From Pleurodeles waltl (taxonomy: Eukaryota > Chordata > Amphibia > Caudata > Salamandridae), in NCBI RefSeq assembly GCF_031143425.1, contig NC_090438.1, positions 753,079,823 to 753,143,822 of the forward strand: a stretch of DNA of 64,000 bases, given 5' to 3'. Made by a program: the position numbers and the translations under genes. Each line of letters starts with the position of its first letter. The stretch's first letter is position 1. The notes beneath the pieces were generated by a model. The model saw nothing but the letters and a program-made list of their open reading frames with translations, was not told the origin of the DNA and did no database searches. This document shows positions 45,033 to 56,559 of this stretch, one piece after another.

Positions 45033-46500
45033 GTGGTCCCAGATCACATCAGACCAGTGGGTCCTCGATATTATCACCAGAGGACATGCCCTGGAATTCT
45101 AACAAACACCTCCAAATGTACCACCACCTGTCCACTTAAAGAAGCTCCTTTTACAGGTTACCACAATGGTAGACAAGTGAGCAATAGAAATTCTACCAAA
45201 GTCTCAGAGGGGAACCGGCTTCTGTCCTCGCTTCTTCCTCATTCGGAAAAAGACAGGAGACTGGCGCCCCATCTTAGATCTTCACCAACTGAACAAGTTC
45301 CTGAATCATTCCGTACGATTACTGTTCAGGATGTATTACACTTGCTCAATCAAGGGGAATCATATGATGGCCTTAGATCTCCAAAATGCCTATTTTCATA
45401 TCCTAATTCACCTCAACCAGAAGAAATTCTTATGCTTCAAGGTAGCCAGCACTCACTACCAATTCAAAGTGTTACATTCGGTCTGTAATCAGGACCTTGG
45501 ATGTTCACCAAACTCTTGGCTCCTGTAGCAGCATATCTCAGACAGAGAGGAATTCAAGTTTTTCCGTACTTGGACGACTGGCTCATAAAGGCAAACACAG
45601 CATGTCAAGCCTATCTCTTTTGCAAACCTTAGGCCTCTCAGTCAGCTACCAAAAGCCACACCTAACTCCTACAGCCAGCATCACCTTTCTAGGAGCGATA
45701 CTAGATACAGAACAAGCAAAAGCCTTCGCTTCCCAATAGAGGCAGAGAAAGATTCAAAATCTAGTACTTCGCCTCGCCAAATGAAATTCCCCTTCTGTCT
45801 GAATCTACAAATCCTTCCTGGGGATGCTCTCCTCTTGCATTCCCCTAATATCAAACTGCTGTCTCCACATGAGATAATTTCAAGAACAGTTGGACAACCA
45901 ATGTGTCCAAATCAGCAAATCTTTTGACCATATTGTTCAGATAACCCCCTCAATGAAGCAGGCCATGTAATGGTGGTCAAAGACATCCCACATCTCTGAA
46001 GGTCTCTCCTTCCTGATACAACTCCCAGAATATGTCGTGACCACAGACGCGTCCCTGGAGGGATGGAGCGCTCATCTTTAAGACCTGACAGTGAGAGGAA
46101 AAAGGACCACCCAAGAAGCAACGCTTCACATCAATTTGCTAGAATTCAAAGCCATCCTCCTAGCACGCAAATCTTTCCTAACCAAGTTCAGAGACTCATC
46201 GGCTCTGATCTGAACTGGCAACACCACAAGCATGCACTACCTCAACAAGCAAGGAGGTACACGCTCATCAGCGATATCTCTCCAGGCGCAAGAGTTAAGG
46301 AGTTGTTCCCTTCGACGCCACGTAACTCTCAGGGTGGAGCACATATGAGGAGTGTCCAACACCCTTGCAGATTCACTAAGCAGGACCACAACAACCTGTG
46401 GGAGCTCAACCAAATGACCCTCAGTCATCTTTTCCATCGCAGGTGCAAGCCCAGCTTAGACCTCTGCGGCAAGAGAGAACATCAAATGCCCATACTAAGG
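45033..46500 (+). pseudogene. DIRS E reverse transcriptase and RNase H, broken
   Basis: RT motifs in several frames: GDWRPILDLHQLNKF near 45260-45300, MALDLQNAYFHILIHL near 45367, HYQFKVLHS near 45457, and YLDDWLIKAN with YLDD at 45567-45578. RNase H follows: VVTTDASLEGWSAHL near 46036-46080, LHINLLEFKAILLA near 46127 and a MHYLNKQGG segment near 46230. All are DIRS-typical. Stops between the motifs exclude activity. Confidence 0.8.
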
Positions 46501-46540
46501 TAGTTGGCAATCGCAGGGAGTATCGTAAAGGAATGCATTT

Positions 46541-47825
46541 TTGATCAGATGGTCAGGAATTTATGCTAGCGGTTTTCCCCCCAATTCCACTGATTCCAAG
46601 AGTTCTAAAGAAAATGAAGTGGGAACCTTGGCAGCTGGGCCTCATAGCTCCCAAGTGGCCACACCAGTTTTGGTTTATGGAGCTCCTACTCCCCTCAGAG
46701 CAGCCTCACATTCCGTTGGAACCAATACCGAACCCATTATTGATGAACCAAGACCAGGCCCATCATCCCAACCCGACTTCTGTTCGGTTGCAGCCTGGCT
46801 CCTGAATTCAATGAATTTGTTGAGCTAAATATTCCAACCAGTTGTCAAGAAGTGCTTGCTAATGCTAGAGCCCAGACCACAAATAAAACATATAAACTCA
46901 AATGGAAAAGATTCTTGATGTGGTATAAGGATTCCGATGTCTACCCTTTCACATTTGCTCCGGAACAGATACTTCCATGTCTACTTTATTTAGCAAAATC
47001 GGTTCTATTGAACTCATCCATCAAACTACATCTGGCAGCCATTTCTAGGTTTCGTCATACTGCAAATTCTCCATCTTTATGGTCCTCCAGAATAGTAAAA
47101 CAATTCCTCAAGGGACTATTCAGATTGTTTCCTCCAGTTAAAATTCCTCCTCCTCCCTGGCACCTCAACGTTGTACTATCGCAAATGATGAAGCACCCAT
47201 TTGAGTCAATAAACAAGGGGGATTTGAAATACATTTCCTGGAAGACAGCGCTTCTCCTAGCACTTACTTCAGCAACATCCAGGCATTTACAATCACTCAG
47301 CCTTTTCTCCAGTTTAAGTCTGACACTGTATTCCTCAAAACTAATCCTACATTTATCCCTAAGGTCCCATCGGATGTTCATCTAAATGAACCAGTAATAT
47401 TTAAATCTTTTTTCTCAAATCCTCAAACTCCAGCAGAAAAAGCATTACATTCCCTAGATATCAAATGATGTCTCAAATTCTACATACAAAGAACTGGCAG
47501 CTTTCGCAAAGCAAATTAATAGTTTTCCGGCTAGGGACACCTAAAAAAGGGATATCCTGTTACTAAACATACAATAGCATAGTGGATTGCTTCCGCCATA
47601 CAGTTTTGTCATCCGCAAGCAGGAAAACCATTGACAAAAAAAGTCACGGCCCACTCCACCAGAGCTGTCTCCACCTCCGCAGCTCTTTTCGCAAGTGTAC
47701 CTATAAAACAGATAAGTAGAGCCGCAACTTGGTCTAGTTAGGCACACCTTCAATCAGCACTACTGCCGCAATGCCACCAACAGGATGGATGCAGCATTAG
47801 GATAAGCGGTTCTATGTAATTTGTT
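46541..47825 (+). pseudogene. DIRS E tyrosine recombinase, broken
   Basis: The longest piece (46852-47385) begins in the core-binding domain with TYKLKWKRFLMWYKD and SIKLHLAAISRF, then WHLNVVLSQMMKHPFE. The catalytic domain follows, but the first arginine region (TSATSRHLQSL) is degenerate. The HSTR box near 47657 and the nucleophile in FNQHYC (TAC 47761-47763) are kept. Frameshifts and stops lie between. The frame ends about 70 bases before DIRS F begins. Confidence 0.8.
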
Positions 47826-47892
47826 TCAATAAGGTGAGCCACTTATTCTTTTTTCCCACCTTCCACTATTTAATCTGCATGGCATTTTATAT

Positions 47893-48068
47893 GTGGCATG
47901 TGTAGCTGCAGATACACATGCTATGCACTGTTCCTGCCATTTAGTGTTGGGCTCGGAGTGTTACAATTTGTTTTTCTTTGAAGAAGTCTTTTTGAGTCAC
48001 GGGACCGAGTGACTCCTCCCTTTCGGCTCCATTGCGCATGGGCATCAACTCCATCTTAGATTGTTTTC
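47893..48068 (+). repeat. Left inverted terminal repeat of DIRS F
   Basis: About 176 bp. Pairs nearly base for base with the complement of 56148-56323, including GTGTTGGGCTCGGAGTGTTAC, TTTTTGAGTCACGGGACCG and CATTGCGCATGGGCATC. Only about a dozen differences were noted by eye. Confidence 0.92.
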
Positions 48069-48281
48069 TTTCTGCCATCGGGTTCGGACGTGTTCCTCTT
48101 CGCTCCGGTTATTTGATTTGGAAAAATTCATTAATCACCGAAAAAGCATTGGTATTGTTTCGATCGCGAACTAGCTTCCATCGACACCTCAGCACCGGCG
48201 AAACACACTTTCGGTTGCCCTTCGGGGACCCGCACCCATCAGGGGCCTGGTCGGCCCGACTGCAAGAAGCGTCGAAGCCTC

Positions 48282-51200
48282 ATGGACCGCACCCCGTTCC
48301 GATTCTGCCCTCGGTGCCACGCCAAGTATCCCTACACAGATCAACACTGGGTCTGTAATCTGTGTTTGTCACCGGACCACCGAGAGGATACTTGTGAGGC
48401 CTGCAGGTCCTTCCGTTCGAAGAAGACCTTGAGGGATCGAAGGGTGAGACGACTGCAAATGGCGTCGAAGAGCACCAAGCACGTCGAGGAAGAGGAGATG
48501 GCCATCTCCATCCAAGGTTCCGATTCGGCCGACCACCCACAGCAGGCCAGCATGTGAGTACTCCTGCCCCAACCCAAGCGCAGAGTCAGTCCAAGACAAA
48601 ACAAAAGGCCTCGGGGACGCCACTGCCGGAAGGCCATGGCTCAACCCACAAGAAATCAAGCGGTGACCAAGCAACACCTTCGGCACCGAAAAAGGCCACA
48701 TCCGTGCCTAAGTCTTCAGACTCGAGCCGAGACACCGTGTCCGAGAAACCTCGAGAGACTCTTTCGGAACCGAGGCCTACTATCAGCATGGGCATTTCGG
48801 TGCGGAAAAAAACGGCTTCGGAGCCTAAAAAAGCCTCATATACTGAGGAACATGGACTTTCAAAACAAATGAAATAATTAGAGGAGGAACTTCAGCAAAT
48901 GGAGGAGTTTGATGAGACACAAGCAAGGATACAGATCCACAAGGATACTGGAAAAATCCAAACAGCACCTCCTCTCAAATTTAAAAGGAAACTGGCTTTC
49001 CAAGGACGTTCAGACACTGAGCAGCCAAAGGCTAAAGTGCCCTGAGAACAATCTCTGCCATACCAGTTTTCCCCAGCACATTCTCCTCCGCATTCTCCTC
49101 AAAGAACTGTTTCTCCTCTTACCACACCCACTGCACAGTCACCCACACACACTGTGCATTCGCAACAAGATACAGACCCATGGGACCTTTATGATGACCC
49201 TGTGTCGGACAATAGCCCGGAGTGCTATCCTTCTAAACCCTCTCTACCCGAAGATAGCACCTCCTACACACAGGTCTTGGCTAGGGCTGCTGCTTTCCAC
49301 AATGTGAGCATGCACAACGAACCATTAGAGGACGACTTTCTCTTTAATACCTTGTCCTCAACGCATGCTTCTTACCAAAGTCTGCCCATGCTCCCAGGCA
49401 TGCTTAAACATGCTGTAGGGAGTTGGCTCTGTATATACTATTTCAAAGTAAGAAATAGTGTGTACAGAGTCCAAGGGTTCCCCTTAGAGGTAAGATAGTG
49501 GCAAAAAGAGATAATTCGAATGCTCTATTTTGTGGTAGTGTGGTCGAGCAGTAGGCTTATCAGAGGGTAGTGTTAAGCATTTGTCGTACACACATAGGCA
49601 ATAAATGAGGAACACACACTAAAAGACAAATTCCAGGCCAATAGGTTTTTATATAGAAAAATATATTTTCTTAGTTTATTTTAAGAACCACAGGTTCAAG
49701 ATTTACAAGTAATACTTCAAATGAAAGGTATTTCACTCAGGTATTCTAGGAACTTTGAATTATCATAATAGCATGTACAGTTTTGACAAAAATGGCAATA
49801 AGCTATTTTAAAAGTGGACACTGTGCAAAAATCAACAGTTCCTGGGGGAGGTAAGTAAATGTTAAGTTCACAGGTAAGTAAAACATTTACAGGGTCAAAG
49901 TTGGGTCCAAGGTAGCCCACCGTTGGGGGTTCAAGGCAACCCCAAAGTTACCACACCAGCAGCTCAGGGCCGGTCAGGTGCAGAGGTCAGAGAGGTGCCC
50001 AAAACACATAGGCTTCAATGGAAACAGGGGTGCCCCGGTTCCAGTCTGGCAGCAGGTAAGTACAGCGTCTTCGGAGGGCAGACCAGGGGGGTTTTGTAGG
50101 GCACCGGGGGGGACACAAGCAGGCACAGAAAGTACACCCTCTGCGGCACAGGGGCGGCCGGGTGCAGAGTGCAAACAGGCGTTGGGTTTCAGATAGGAAT
50201 CAATGGGGAGACCCGGGGGTCTCTTCAACGATGCAGGCAGGCACAGGGGGGGGCTCCTCGGGGTAGCCACCACCTGGGCTAGGCAGAGGGTCGCCTGGGG
50301 GTCGCTCCTGCACTGGAGTTCGGTTCCCTCAGGTCCTGGGGGCTGCGGGTGCAGTGCTGGTTCCAGGCGTCAGGTTCCTTGTAGCAGGCAGTCGCGGTCA
50401 GGGGGAGCCTCTGGATTTCCTCAGCAGGTGTCGCTGTGGGGGATCAGGGAGGTCAACTCTGGCTACTCATGGGCTCGCAGTCGCTGGGGAGTCCTCCCTG
50501 TAGTGTTAGTTTTCCGCAGGTCAAGCCGGGGGCGTCGGGGGCAGAGCGGAAAGTCTCACGCTTCCGGCGGGAAACGTGTGGTCTTGAAAAGTTGCTTCTT
50601 TGTTGCAGAAAGTTGCAGTTTCTTAAACAGGGCCGCTGTTCTCTGGAGCTTCTTGGTCCTTTAGATGCAGGGTAGTCCTCTGAGGCTTCAGAGGTCACTG
50701 GACCCTGTTCGATGCATCGCTGTTTCAGTTTTCTTCGCAGTAGGGAGACAGGCCGGTGGGGCTGGGGCCAAATCAGTTGTCGTCTCCGTCTTCACTGCAG
50801 GGCTTCAGGTCAGCAGTCCTTCTTCTTTAGGTTGCAGGAATCTCTCTTCCTCGGTTCTGGGAGTCCCTAAATACTGAATTTAGGGGTGTGTTTAGGTCTG
50901 GGAGGGCAGTAGCCAATGGCTACTGGCCCCGAGGGTGGCTACACCCTCTTTGTGCCTCCTCCCTGTGGGGAGGGGGCACATCCCTAATCCTATTGGGGGA
51001 ATCCTCCATCTGCAAGATGGAGGATTTCTAAAAGTAAGAGTCATCTCAGCGCAGGACACCTTAGGGGCTGTCCAGACTGGGGAGTGACTCCTCCTTGTTT
51101 TCCTCATTATCTCCTCTAGCCTTGCCGCCAAAAGTGTGGGCAGTGGCCGGAGGGGCGGGCATCTCCACTAACTGGGATGCCTTGTGGCGCTGTAACAAAG

Positions 51201-52925
51201 GGGGTGAGCCTTTAAGGCTCACCGCCAGGTGTTACAGTTCCTGCAGGGGGAGGTGAGAAGCACCTCTACCCAGTACAGGCTTTGTTCCTGGCCACAGAGT
51301 GACAAAGGCACTCTCCCCATGTGGCCAGCAACATGTCTGGTGTGTGGCAGGCTGGCAAAAACTAGTCAGCCCACACTGGAAGTCGGGTATGTTTTCAGGG
51401 GGCATCTCTAAGATGCCCTCTGGGTGTATTTTACAATAAAGTGCACACTGGCATCAGTGTGCATTTATTGTGCTGAGAAGTTTGATACCAAACTTCCCAG
51501 TTTTCAGTGTAGCCATTATGGTGCTGTGGAGTTCGTGTTTGACAGACTCCCAGACCATATACTCTTATCGCTACCCTGCACTTACAATATCTAAGGTTTT
51601 GCTTAGATACTATAGGGGCATAGTGCTCATGCACATATGCCCTCACCTGTGGTATAGTGCACTCTGCCTTAGGGCTGTAAGGCCTTCTAGAGGGGTGACT
51701 TACCTATGCCACAGGCAGTGTGAGGTTGGCATGGCACTCTGAGGGGAGTGCCATGTCGACTTATTCATTTTCTCCCCACCAGTGCACACAAGCTGGCAAG
51801 CAGTGTGTATGTGCTGAGTGAGGGGTCCCTAGGGTGGCATAAGACATGCTGCAGCCCTTAGAAACCTTCCCTGGGATCAGGGCCCTTAGTACCAGGGGTA
51901 CCAGTTACAAGGGACTTACCTGGGTGCCAGGGTTGTGCCAATTGTGGAGACAAAGGTACAGTTTAGGGAAAGAACAATGGTGCTGGGGCCTGGTTAGCAG
52001 GGTCCCAGCACACTTTCAAATCATAACTTGGCATCAGCAGAGGCAAAAAGTCAGGGAGTAACCATGCCAAGGAGGCATTTCCTTACACATGCCCAACAGA
52101 TTTTTCAGGAGCCCGTGAAGGGAAGACCCATAACACCAAGAGTGGAAAAGAAATACAAACCACCACCGTCAGACCCAATATTCATCACCCAGCAGCTGCC
52201 CCCAGACTCGGTAATGGTCAGCGCAGCGAGGAAGAGAGCCAACTCGAAGTCATCTGGAGATGCACCACCTCCAGATAAGGAGAGTAACTTGTTTGACGCG
52301 GCAGGAAAGAGGGTAGCGTCACAAGCTGCCAATCAGTGGCGCATAGCGAACTCTCAGGCCCTCCTCGCAAGATATGATCGAGCTCATTGGGATGAGATGA
52401 GCGACATTATCCAACATCTCCCCAAAGAATACCAGAAAAGAGCTCAGCAAGTTGTAGAGGAGGGACAGGCGATAACTAATAATCAAATAAGATCTGCATT
52501 AGATTCAGCCGATACTGCCGCAAGAACAGTGAACACTGCAGTGACAATTAGACGCCATGCATGGCTTAGATCCTCAGGTTTCAGTCCAGAGATTCAACAG
52601 GCTGTCCTCAACATGCCATTCAACCAGCAACAGCTAATTGGCACTCAAGTGGACAGAGCCATTGAAAAGATGAAAAATCACACCGATACAACCAAAGCGA
52701 TTGGACCGCTTTACTCATCCCAATAGAGAGGGACATTCAGGAAACCGCAGTTTAGGGAAGGTTTTAGACCACACACAGTCATCAGAACCATCCACCTCAC
52801 AAACAAAACCCTCATACCAATCACAGTATCAGAGAGGGGAGTTTCGCAGGTCCTTTAGAGGACAATTCCCAAGGTCCAGGGGAAAATTCCAAACCACAAA
52901 GCAGGCCACGAACACCAAGCAGTGA
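48282..52925 (+). pseudogene. DIRS F gag-like gene, split by an insertion and frameshifted
   Basis: The frame starts with MDRTPFRFCPRCHAKY at 48282 and has a Cys/His array (C-x2-C ... HWVC-x2-C-x4-H-x4-C-x2-C) at residues about 9-41, followed by a basic TLRDRRVRRLQ. Lys/Ser/Pro-rich pieces follow (48554-48874), then an acidic segment (LPEDSTSYTQVLARAAAF). At 49413 the reading frame is broken by the TGT...ACA element. After 52088 it continues in a compatible frame through QQIFQEPVKG, a conserved ARTVNTAVTIRRHAWLR segment near 52520-52570 and MPFNQQQLIG near 52613. An Arg/Gln/Ser tail (SFRGQFPRSRGKF) is reached only after another frameshift near 52725. Structural-protein role is by family analogy. 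Confidence 0.75.
49414..52087 (-). mobile_element. 2674-bp TGT...ACA element in DIRS F gag, 5-bp target duplication
   Basis: Begins TGTAGGGAGTTGGCTCTG and ends GGCATTTCCTTACA. CATGC flanks it on both sides (49409-49413 and 52088-52092). Its reverse complement aligns in order with 31944-34727, so I assign the minus orientation by that comparison. It has no element protein; GC-rich internal sequence carries many cryptic GTAAGT sites and incidental frames (for example 50203-50664 and 51470-51742). A palindrome AATCCTCCATCTGCAAGATGGAGGATT spans 51000-51026. Class uncertain: very long solo LTR-like element or Ginger-like DNA transposon. Confidence 0.85.
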
Positions 52926-54420
52926 CTTTGCCATCACCTTCCCCCAACACATATCCCCTGTGGGAGGAAGACTGGAAATGTTCCACAATCAATTGTCAAA
53001 CATAACTACGGACACATGGGTACTATCAATTATCCAACATGGTTACTGCATAGAATTCACACATTTTCCTCCAGATATTCCCCCAAAAGCGCACAAATTA
53101 TTGTTGCAACATCTAACTTTGTTACAAACAGAAGTGCAGGCACTTTTAACAAATCTGGCCATAGAACTAGTACCTCATCTACAAAAAGGAACAGGGGCCT
53201 ATTTCCTGTACTTCCTTATTCCCAAAAAGGACAAAACACTAAGACCAATATTAGATCTCAGGACCCTCAACCTATACATCAAATCAGAGCACCTTCACAT
53301 GGTGACACTACAAGATGTAGTCCCATTACTAAAACAGGGAGAATACATGTCAACACTGGACTTAAAAGATGCGTATTTTCATATACCCATCCATCCATCT
53401 CACAGAAAATATCTCAGGTTTGTTATACAAGGAAAACATTACCAATTCAAGGTATTACCCTTCGGGATAACAACAGCCACCCAGAGTATTTACAAAATGC
53501 CTTGCTGTGGTAGCGCCATACATAAGGGGAGACAACACATGCATGTATTCCCATATCTAGACGATTGGCTAATAAAGGCCAACACTCAACAGCAGTGTCA
53601 AAATCACACATGTTACGTAATAGATACCCTACACACACTAGGGTTTTCTATACATTACCAAAAATCACACTTGCAACCATCCCAAACTCAGGAATACTTG
53701 GGAGCTACACTCAAAATGCGATTGCCAGTCCAAGCCCACAAAGGGTACAATCCTTCCACACCATGGTACCAAAAATACAACTAAATCAGCATTACACAGT
53801 CATATTTGTGATGAAACTCTTAGGCATGATGGCATCATGCATCGCAATTGTCCCAAACGCACGGTTACACATGCGGCCCTTACAACAGTGCCTTGCAAAA
53901 CAATGGTCGCAGGCACAGGGTCGCCTCCAAGATCTAGTGTTCATAGACCGCCAAACACACTAGTCGCTTCAGAGGTGGAACCCCATAAATTTAAACAAAG
54001 GGTGGCCTTTTCAAGACCCTGTGCCTCACGCCATTCTCACAACAGATGCATCAATGATTGGGTGGGGAGCTCAACAATCACAGTATACAAGGACAGTGGG
54101 ACAACCAGCAAAAACAGCTACACATAAATCACTTAGAGCTACCAGCAGTCTTTCTAGCACTAAAAGCTTTTCAACCTCTTCTAGCTCACAAACACATTCT
54201 TGCCAAAACAGACAATATGACAACAATGTACTAGGGAGGAACGCACTCATCACAACTTTGCCTCCTAGCACCAAAAATTTGGCATTGGGCAATTCACAAC
54301 AATATTCGCCTAATAGCGCAATACATCCCAGCCATTCACAATCAATTAGCGGACAATCTCAGTTGAGATCACCAGCAAACTCACGGATGGGAAATACATC
54401 CCCAGGTACTACAAAAATAC
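52925..54420 (+). pseudogene. DIRS F reverse transcriptase and RNase H, frameshifted
   Basis: The open piece 52960-53784 holds nearly the whole RT: KGTGAYFLYFLIPKKDK, LRPILDLRTLN, STLDLKDAYFHIPIHPSH, HYQFKVLPFGITTA and YLDDWLIKAN (YLDD 53554-53565). Between the last two a short out-of-frame stretch (near 53480-53520) replaces the usual sequence, implying compensating indels. RNase H appears after a frameshift: ILTTDASMIGWGAQ near 54027, then an HINHLELPAV-like segment in another frame near 54120. Content and order are those of DIRS pol. It can be read only with frame changes. Confidence 0.85.
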
Positions 54421-54428
54421 TTTAGCTA

Positions 54429-55852
54429 GTGAGGGACACCAGACATACATCTGTTCGCCACAAACCAAAACGCAAAATGCCAAAACTTCGCGTCCAGGCA
54501 CCCACACCCTCAGTCCAAGGGCAATGCTCTATGGATCAATTGGTCAGGCATATTTGCTTACGCTTTCCCCCCTCTCCCACTCATTCCTTTTCTAGTCAAC
54601 AAACTGCGTCAAAACAAACTCAAACTAATACTTATAGCACCAATGTGGGCATGCCAACCGTGGTACACCACACTGTTGGACCTCTCAGCAGTACCTCACA
54701 TCAACCTTCCAAACAGACCAGACCTGTTAACGCAACACAAACAACAGATCAGACACCCCAACCCAGCAATGCTCAATCTAGCAATCTGGCTCCTGAAGTC
54801 TTAGAGTTTGGCTATCTAAATCTTCCAAACGAGTGTATGGAAGTCATTAAACAGGCAAGAAAACCTACCACCAGGCATTGCTATTCTAATAAATGGAAAA
54901 GATTTGTCTTCTACTGCCAAGAAAAACACATCACACCGTTGGATGCGTCCATACAGGACATTGTAGGCTATTTATTGCACCTACAAAAAGCAAATCTTGC
55001 CTTTTTATCCATCAAAATACACCTCACGGCAATTTCAGCTTATTTTAAATTAAACACACAAAATCCCTATTTAGAATACCAGTCATTAAAGCCTTCATGG
55101 AAGGACTAAAGTGGATCATACCTCCAAGAACTCCACCAGTACCCTCGTGGAATCTTAATATTGTACTTACACGACTCATGGGTCCACCTTTTGAACCCAT
55201 GCTTTCTTGTCAGATCCAGTTCTTAACTTGGAAAGCGGCATTTCTAGTAGCTATCACTTCATTACGAAGAGTTGGTGAAATACAGGCTTTCACTATTGAG
55301 GAACCCTTTATACAAGTACACAAACATAAAGTTGTTCTTCGCACAAATCCAAAATTTCTACCAAAAGTCATTTCACCGTTTCATTTAAACCAAACAGTGG
55401 AGCTCCCAGTCTTCTTCCCACAGCCAGACTCAGTGGCAAAAAAAGCACTGCATACATTAGATAGAAAAATAGCAGTAATGTACTATATAGACAAAACCAA
55501 ACCATTTCGTAAAACAATTGTTAGTCGCATTCCAGAAACCCCATGCTGGTAACCCTATATCCAAACAAGGCATAGCCAGATGGATAGTTAAGTGCATACA
55601 AACTTGTTACCTAAAAGCTAAAAGAGAACTACTCATTACACCAAAGGCACACTCCACTAGAAAGAAAGGAGCAACAATGGCCTTTCTAGGTAACATACCA
55701 ATGACAGAGATTTGTAAGGCAGCCACTTGGTCCACACCTCATACTTTTACCAAACACTACTGTGTATATGTGTTAGCAATACAACAAGCCACAGTAGGAC
55801 AGGCTGAACTAAGAACATTATTTCAAACAACTTCAACTCCTACAGGCTGACC
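54429..55852 (+). pseudogene. DIRS F tyrosine recombinase, two frameshifts
   Basis: Three overlapping open pieces cover a complete recombinase. The core-binding part has TTRHCYSNKWKRFVFYC and SIKIHLTAISAYF. The catalytic part has R-V-G-E (Arg AGA 55268-55270) in TSLRRVGEIQAF, the HSTR box (His 55650-55652, Arg 55659-55661) and the nucleophile in TKHYC (TAC 55758-55760). All diagnostic residues of the tyrosine recombinase family are present. Frame changes occur near 55095 and 55530, so the present sequence would not give one protein. Confidence 0.85.
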
Positions 55853-55887
55853 ACCGCTTTGGGGAGGATTACTGCTTTGTAGTCTAT

Positions 55888-55985
55888 GCACAGCATGTGT
55901 ATCTGCAGCTACACATGCCACCGAACGGAAAATGTCACTTACCCAGTGTACATCTGTTCGTGGCATGTGTAGCTGCAGATTCACA
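55888..55985. repeat. Internal complementary region of DIRS F
   Basis: GGAAAATGTCACTTACCCAG...CATCTGTTCGTGGC (55927-55969) is the complement of the extreme right end of F (56319-56357). The flanking GCATGTGTATCTGCAG and CTGCAGATTCACATGC form inverted arms. In DIRS replication this region bridges the two element ends to allow circle formation. Confidence 0.85.
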
Positions 55986-56147
55986 TGCGACCTCCCCGGG
56001 AGCCTGTAGCCGTTTAAGTTGCAATTAGAAATTGTATATATGTAAATAAACATTCCTTTACCTCAAAACTTTGTACATACATATCTATTCCATTGCATGA
56101 ACATCTTTACTATTCTCACTCTACCACTCCTACCTCACCCTCTGCGG

Positions 56148-56357
56148 GAAAACAATCTAAGATGGAGTCGATGCCCATGCGCAATGGAGCTGAAAGGGAG
56201 GAGTCACTCGGTCCCGTGACTCAAAAAGACTTCTTCGAAGAAAAACAACTTGTAACACTCCGAGCCCAACACTAGATGGCAGGAACAGTGCACAGCATGT
56301 GAATCTGCAGCGGAACATGCCACAAACAGATGTACACTGGCTAAGTGACATTTTCCA
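56148..56357 (-). repeat. Right inverted terminal repeat of DIRS F, extended
   Basis: 56148-56323 complements the left repeat; 56324-56357 has no counterpart on the left but is matched by the internal complementary region. An (AT)n run starts at 56358, just outside. Confidence 0.9.
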
Positions 56358-56410
56358 TATATATATATATATAACATATATAATGTTTACTGCTAGCTGT
56401 TCTGATTCAA

Positions 56411-56509
56411 GCATGTGAATCTATGAAAGCTACCACAATACTGGAGAAGAAAAAAAGTTACTTACCTGTGGTTTTTTCAGTATGTTTAGTTTTCATAGAT
56501 TCACATGCG
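56411..56509. repeat. Internal complementary region of DIRS E
   Basis: AGAAAAAAAGTTACTTACCTGTGGTT (56448-56473) is the complement of E's right terminus (about 56788-56819), and GCATGTGAATCTATGAAA...TTTCATAGATTCACATGC gives inverted arms. Same architecture as in F. Confidence 0.8.
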
Positions 56510-56559
56510 ACCCACCCTCCTCCCCATAGAGGCACACCTTGTCTTGGTGTTCTCTACAT

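Larger units (their letters stand above)
47893..56357 (+). mobile_element. DIRS retrotransposon F, nested in DIRS E
   Basis: Terminal inverted repeats lie at 47893-48068 and 56148-56323, with about 34 extra bases on the right (to 56357). The internal complementary region is at 55888-55985. Coding order is gag (48282-52925), RT/RNase H (52925-54420), tyrosine recombinase (54429-55852). No target duplication is expected for DIRS integration and none is seen. Flanking sequence on both sides belongs to DIRS E. The gag-like region is interrupted by the element at 49414-52087; without it F would be about 5.8 kb, normal for DIRS. It is better preserved than A-E but still has frameshifts in every gene. 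Confidence 0.88.

Noticed and set aside
50203..51742. Frames of 60-153 codons in the TGT...ACA element at 49414-52087
   Set aside because: Gly/Ser/Arg-rich translations without domain features; not preserved in the related copy at 31944-34727.
56358..56377. (AT)n run next to DIRS F as a possible target duplication or origin
   Set aside because: A simple repeat of about 20 bases with no counterpart at the left junction; DIRS integration does not duplicate its target.
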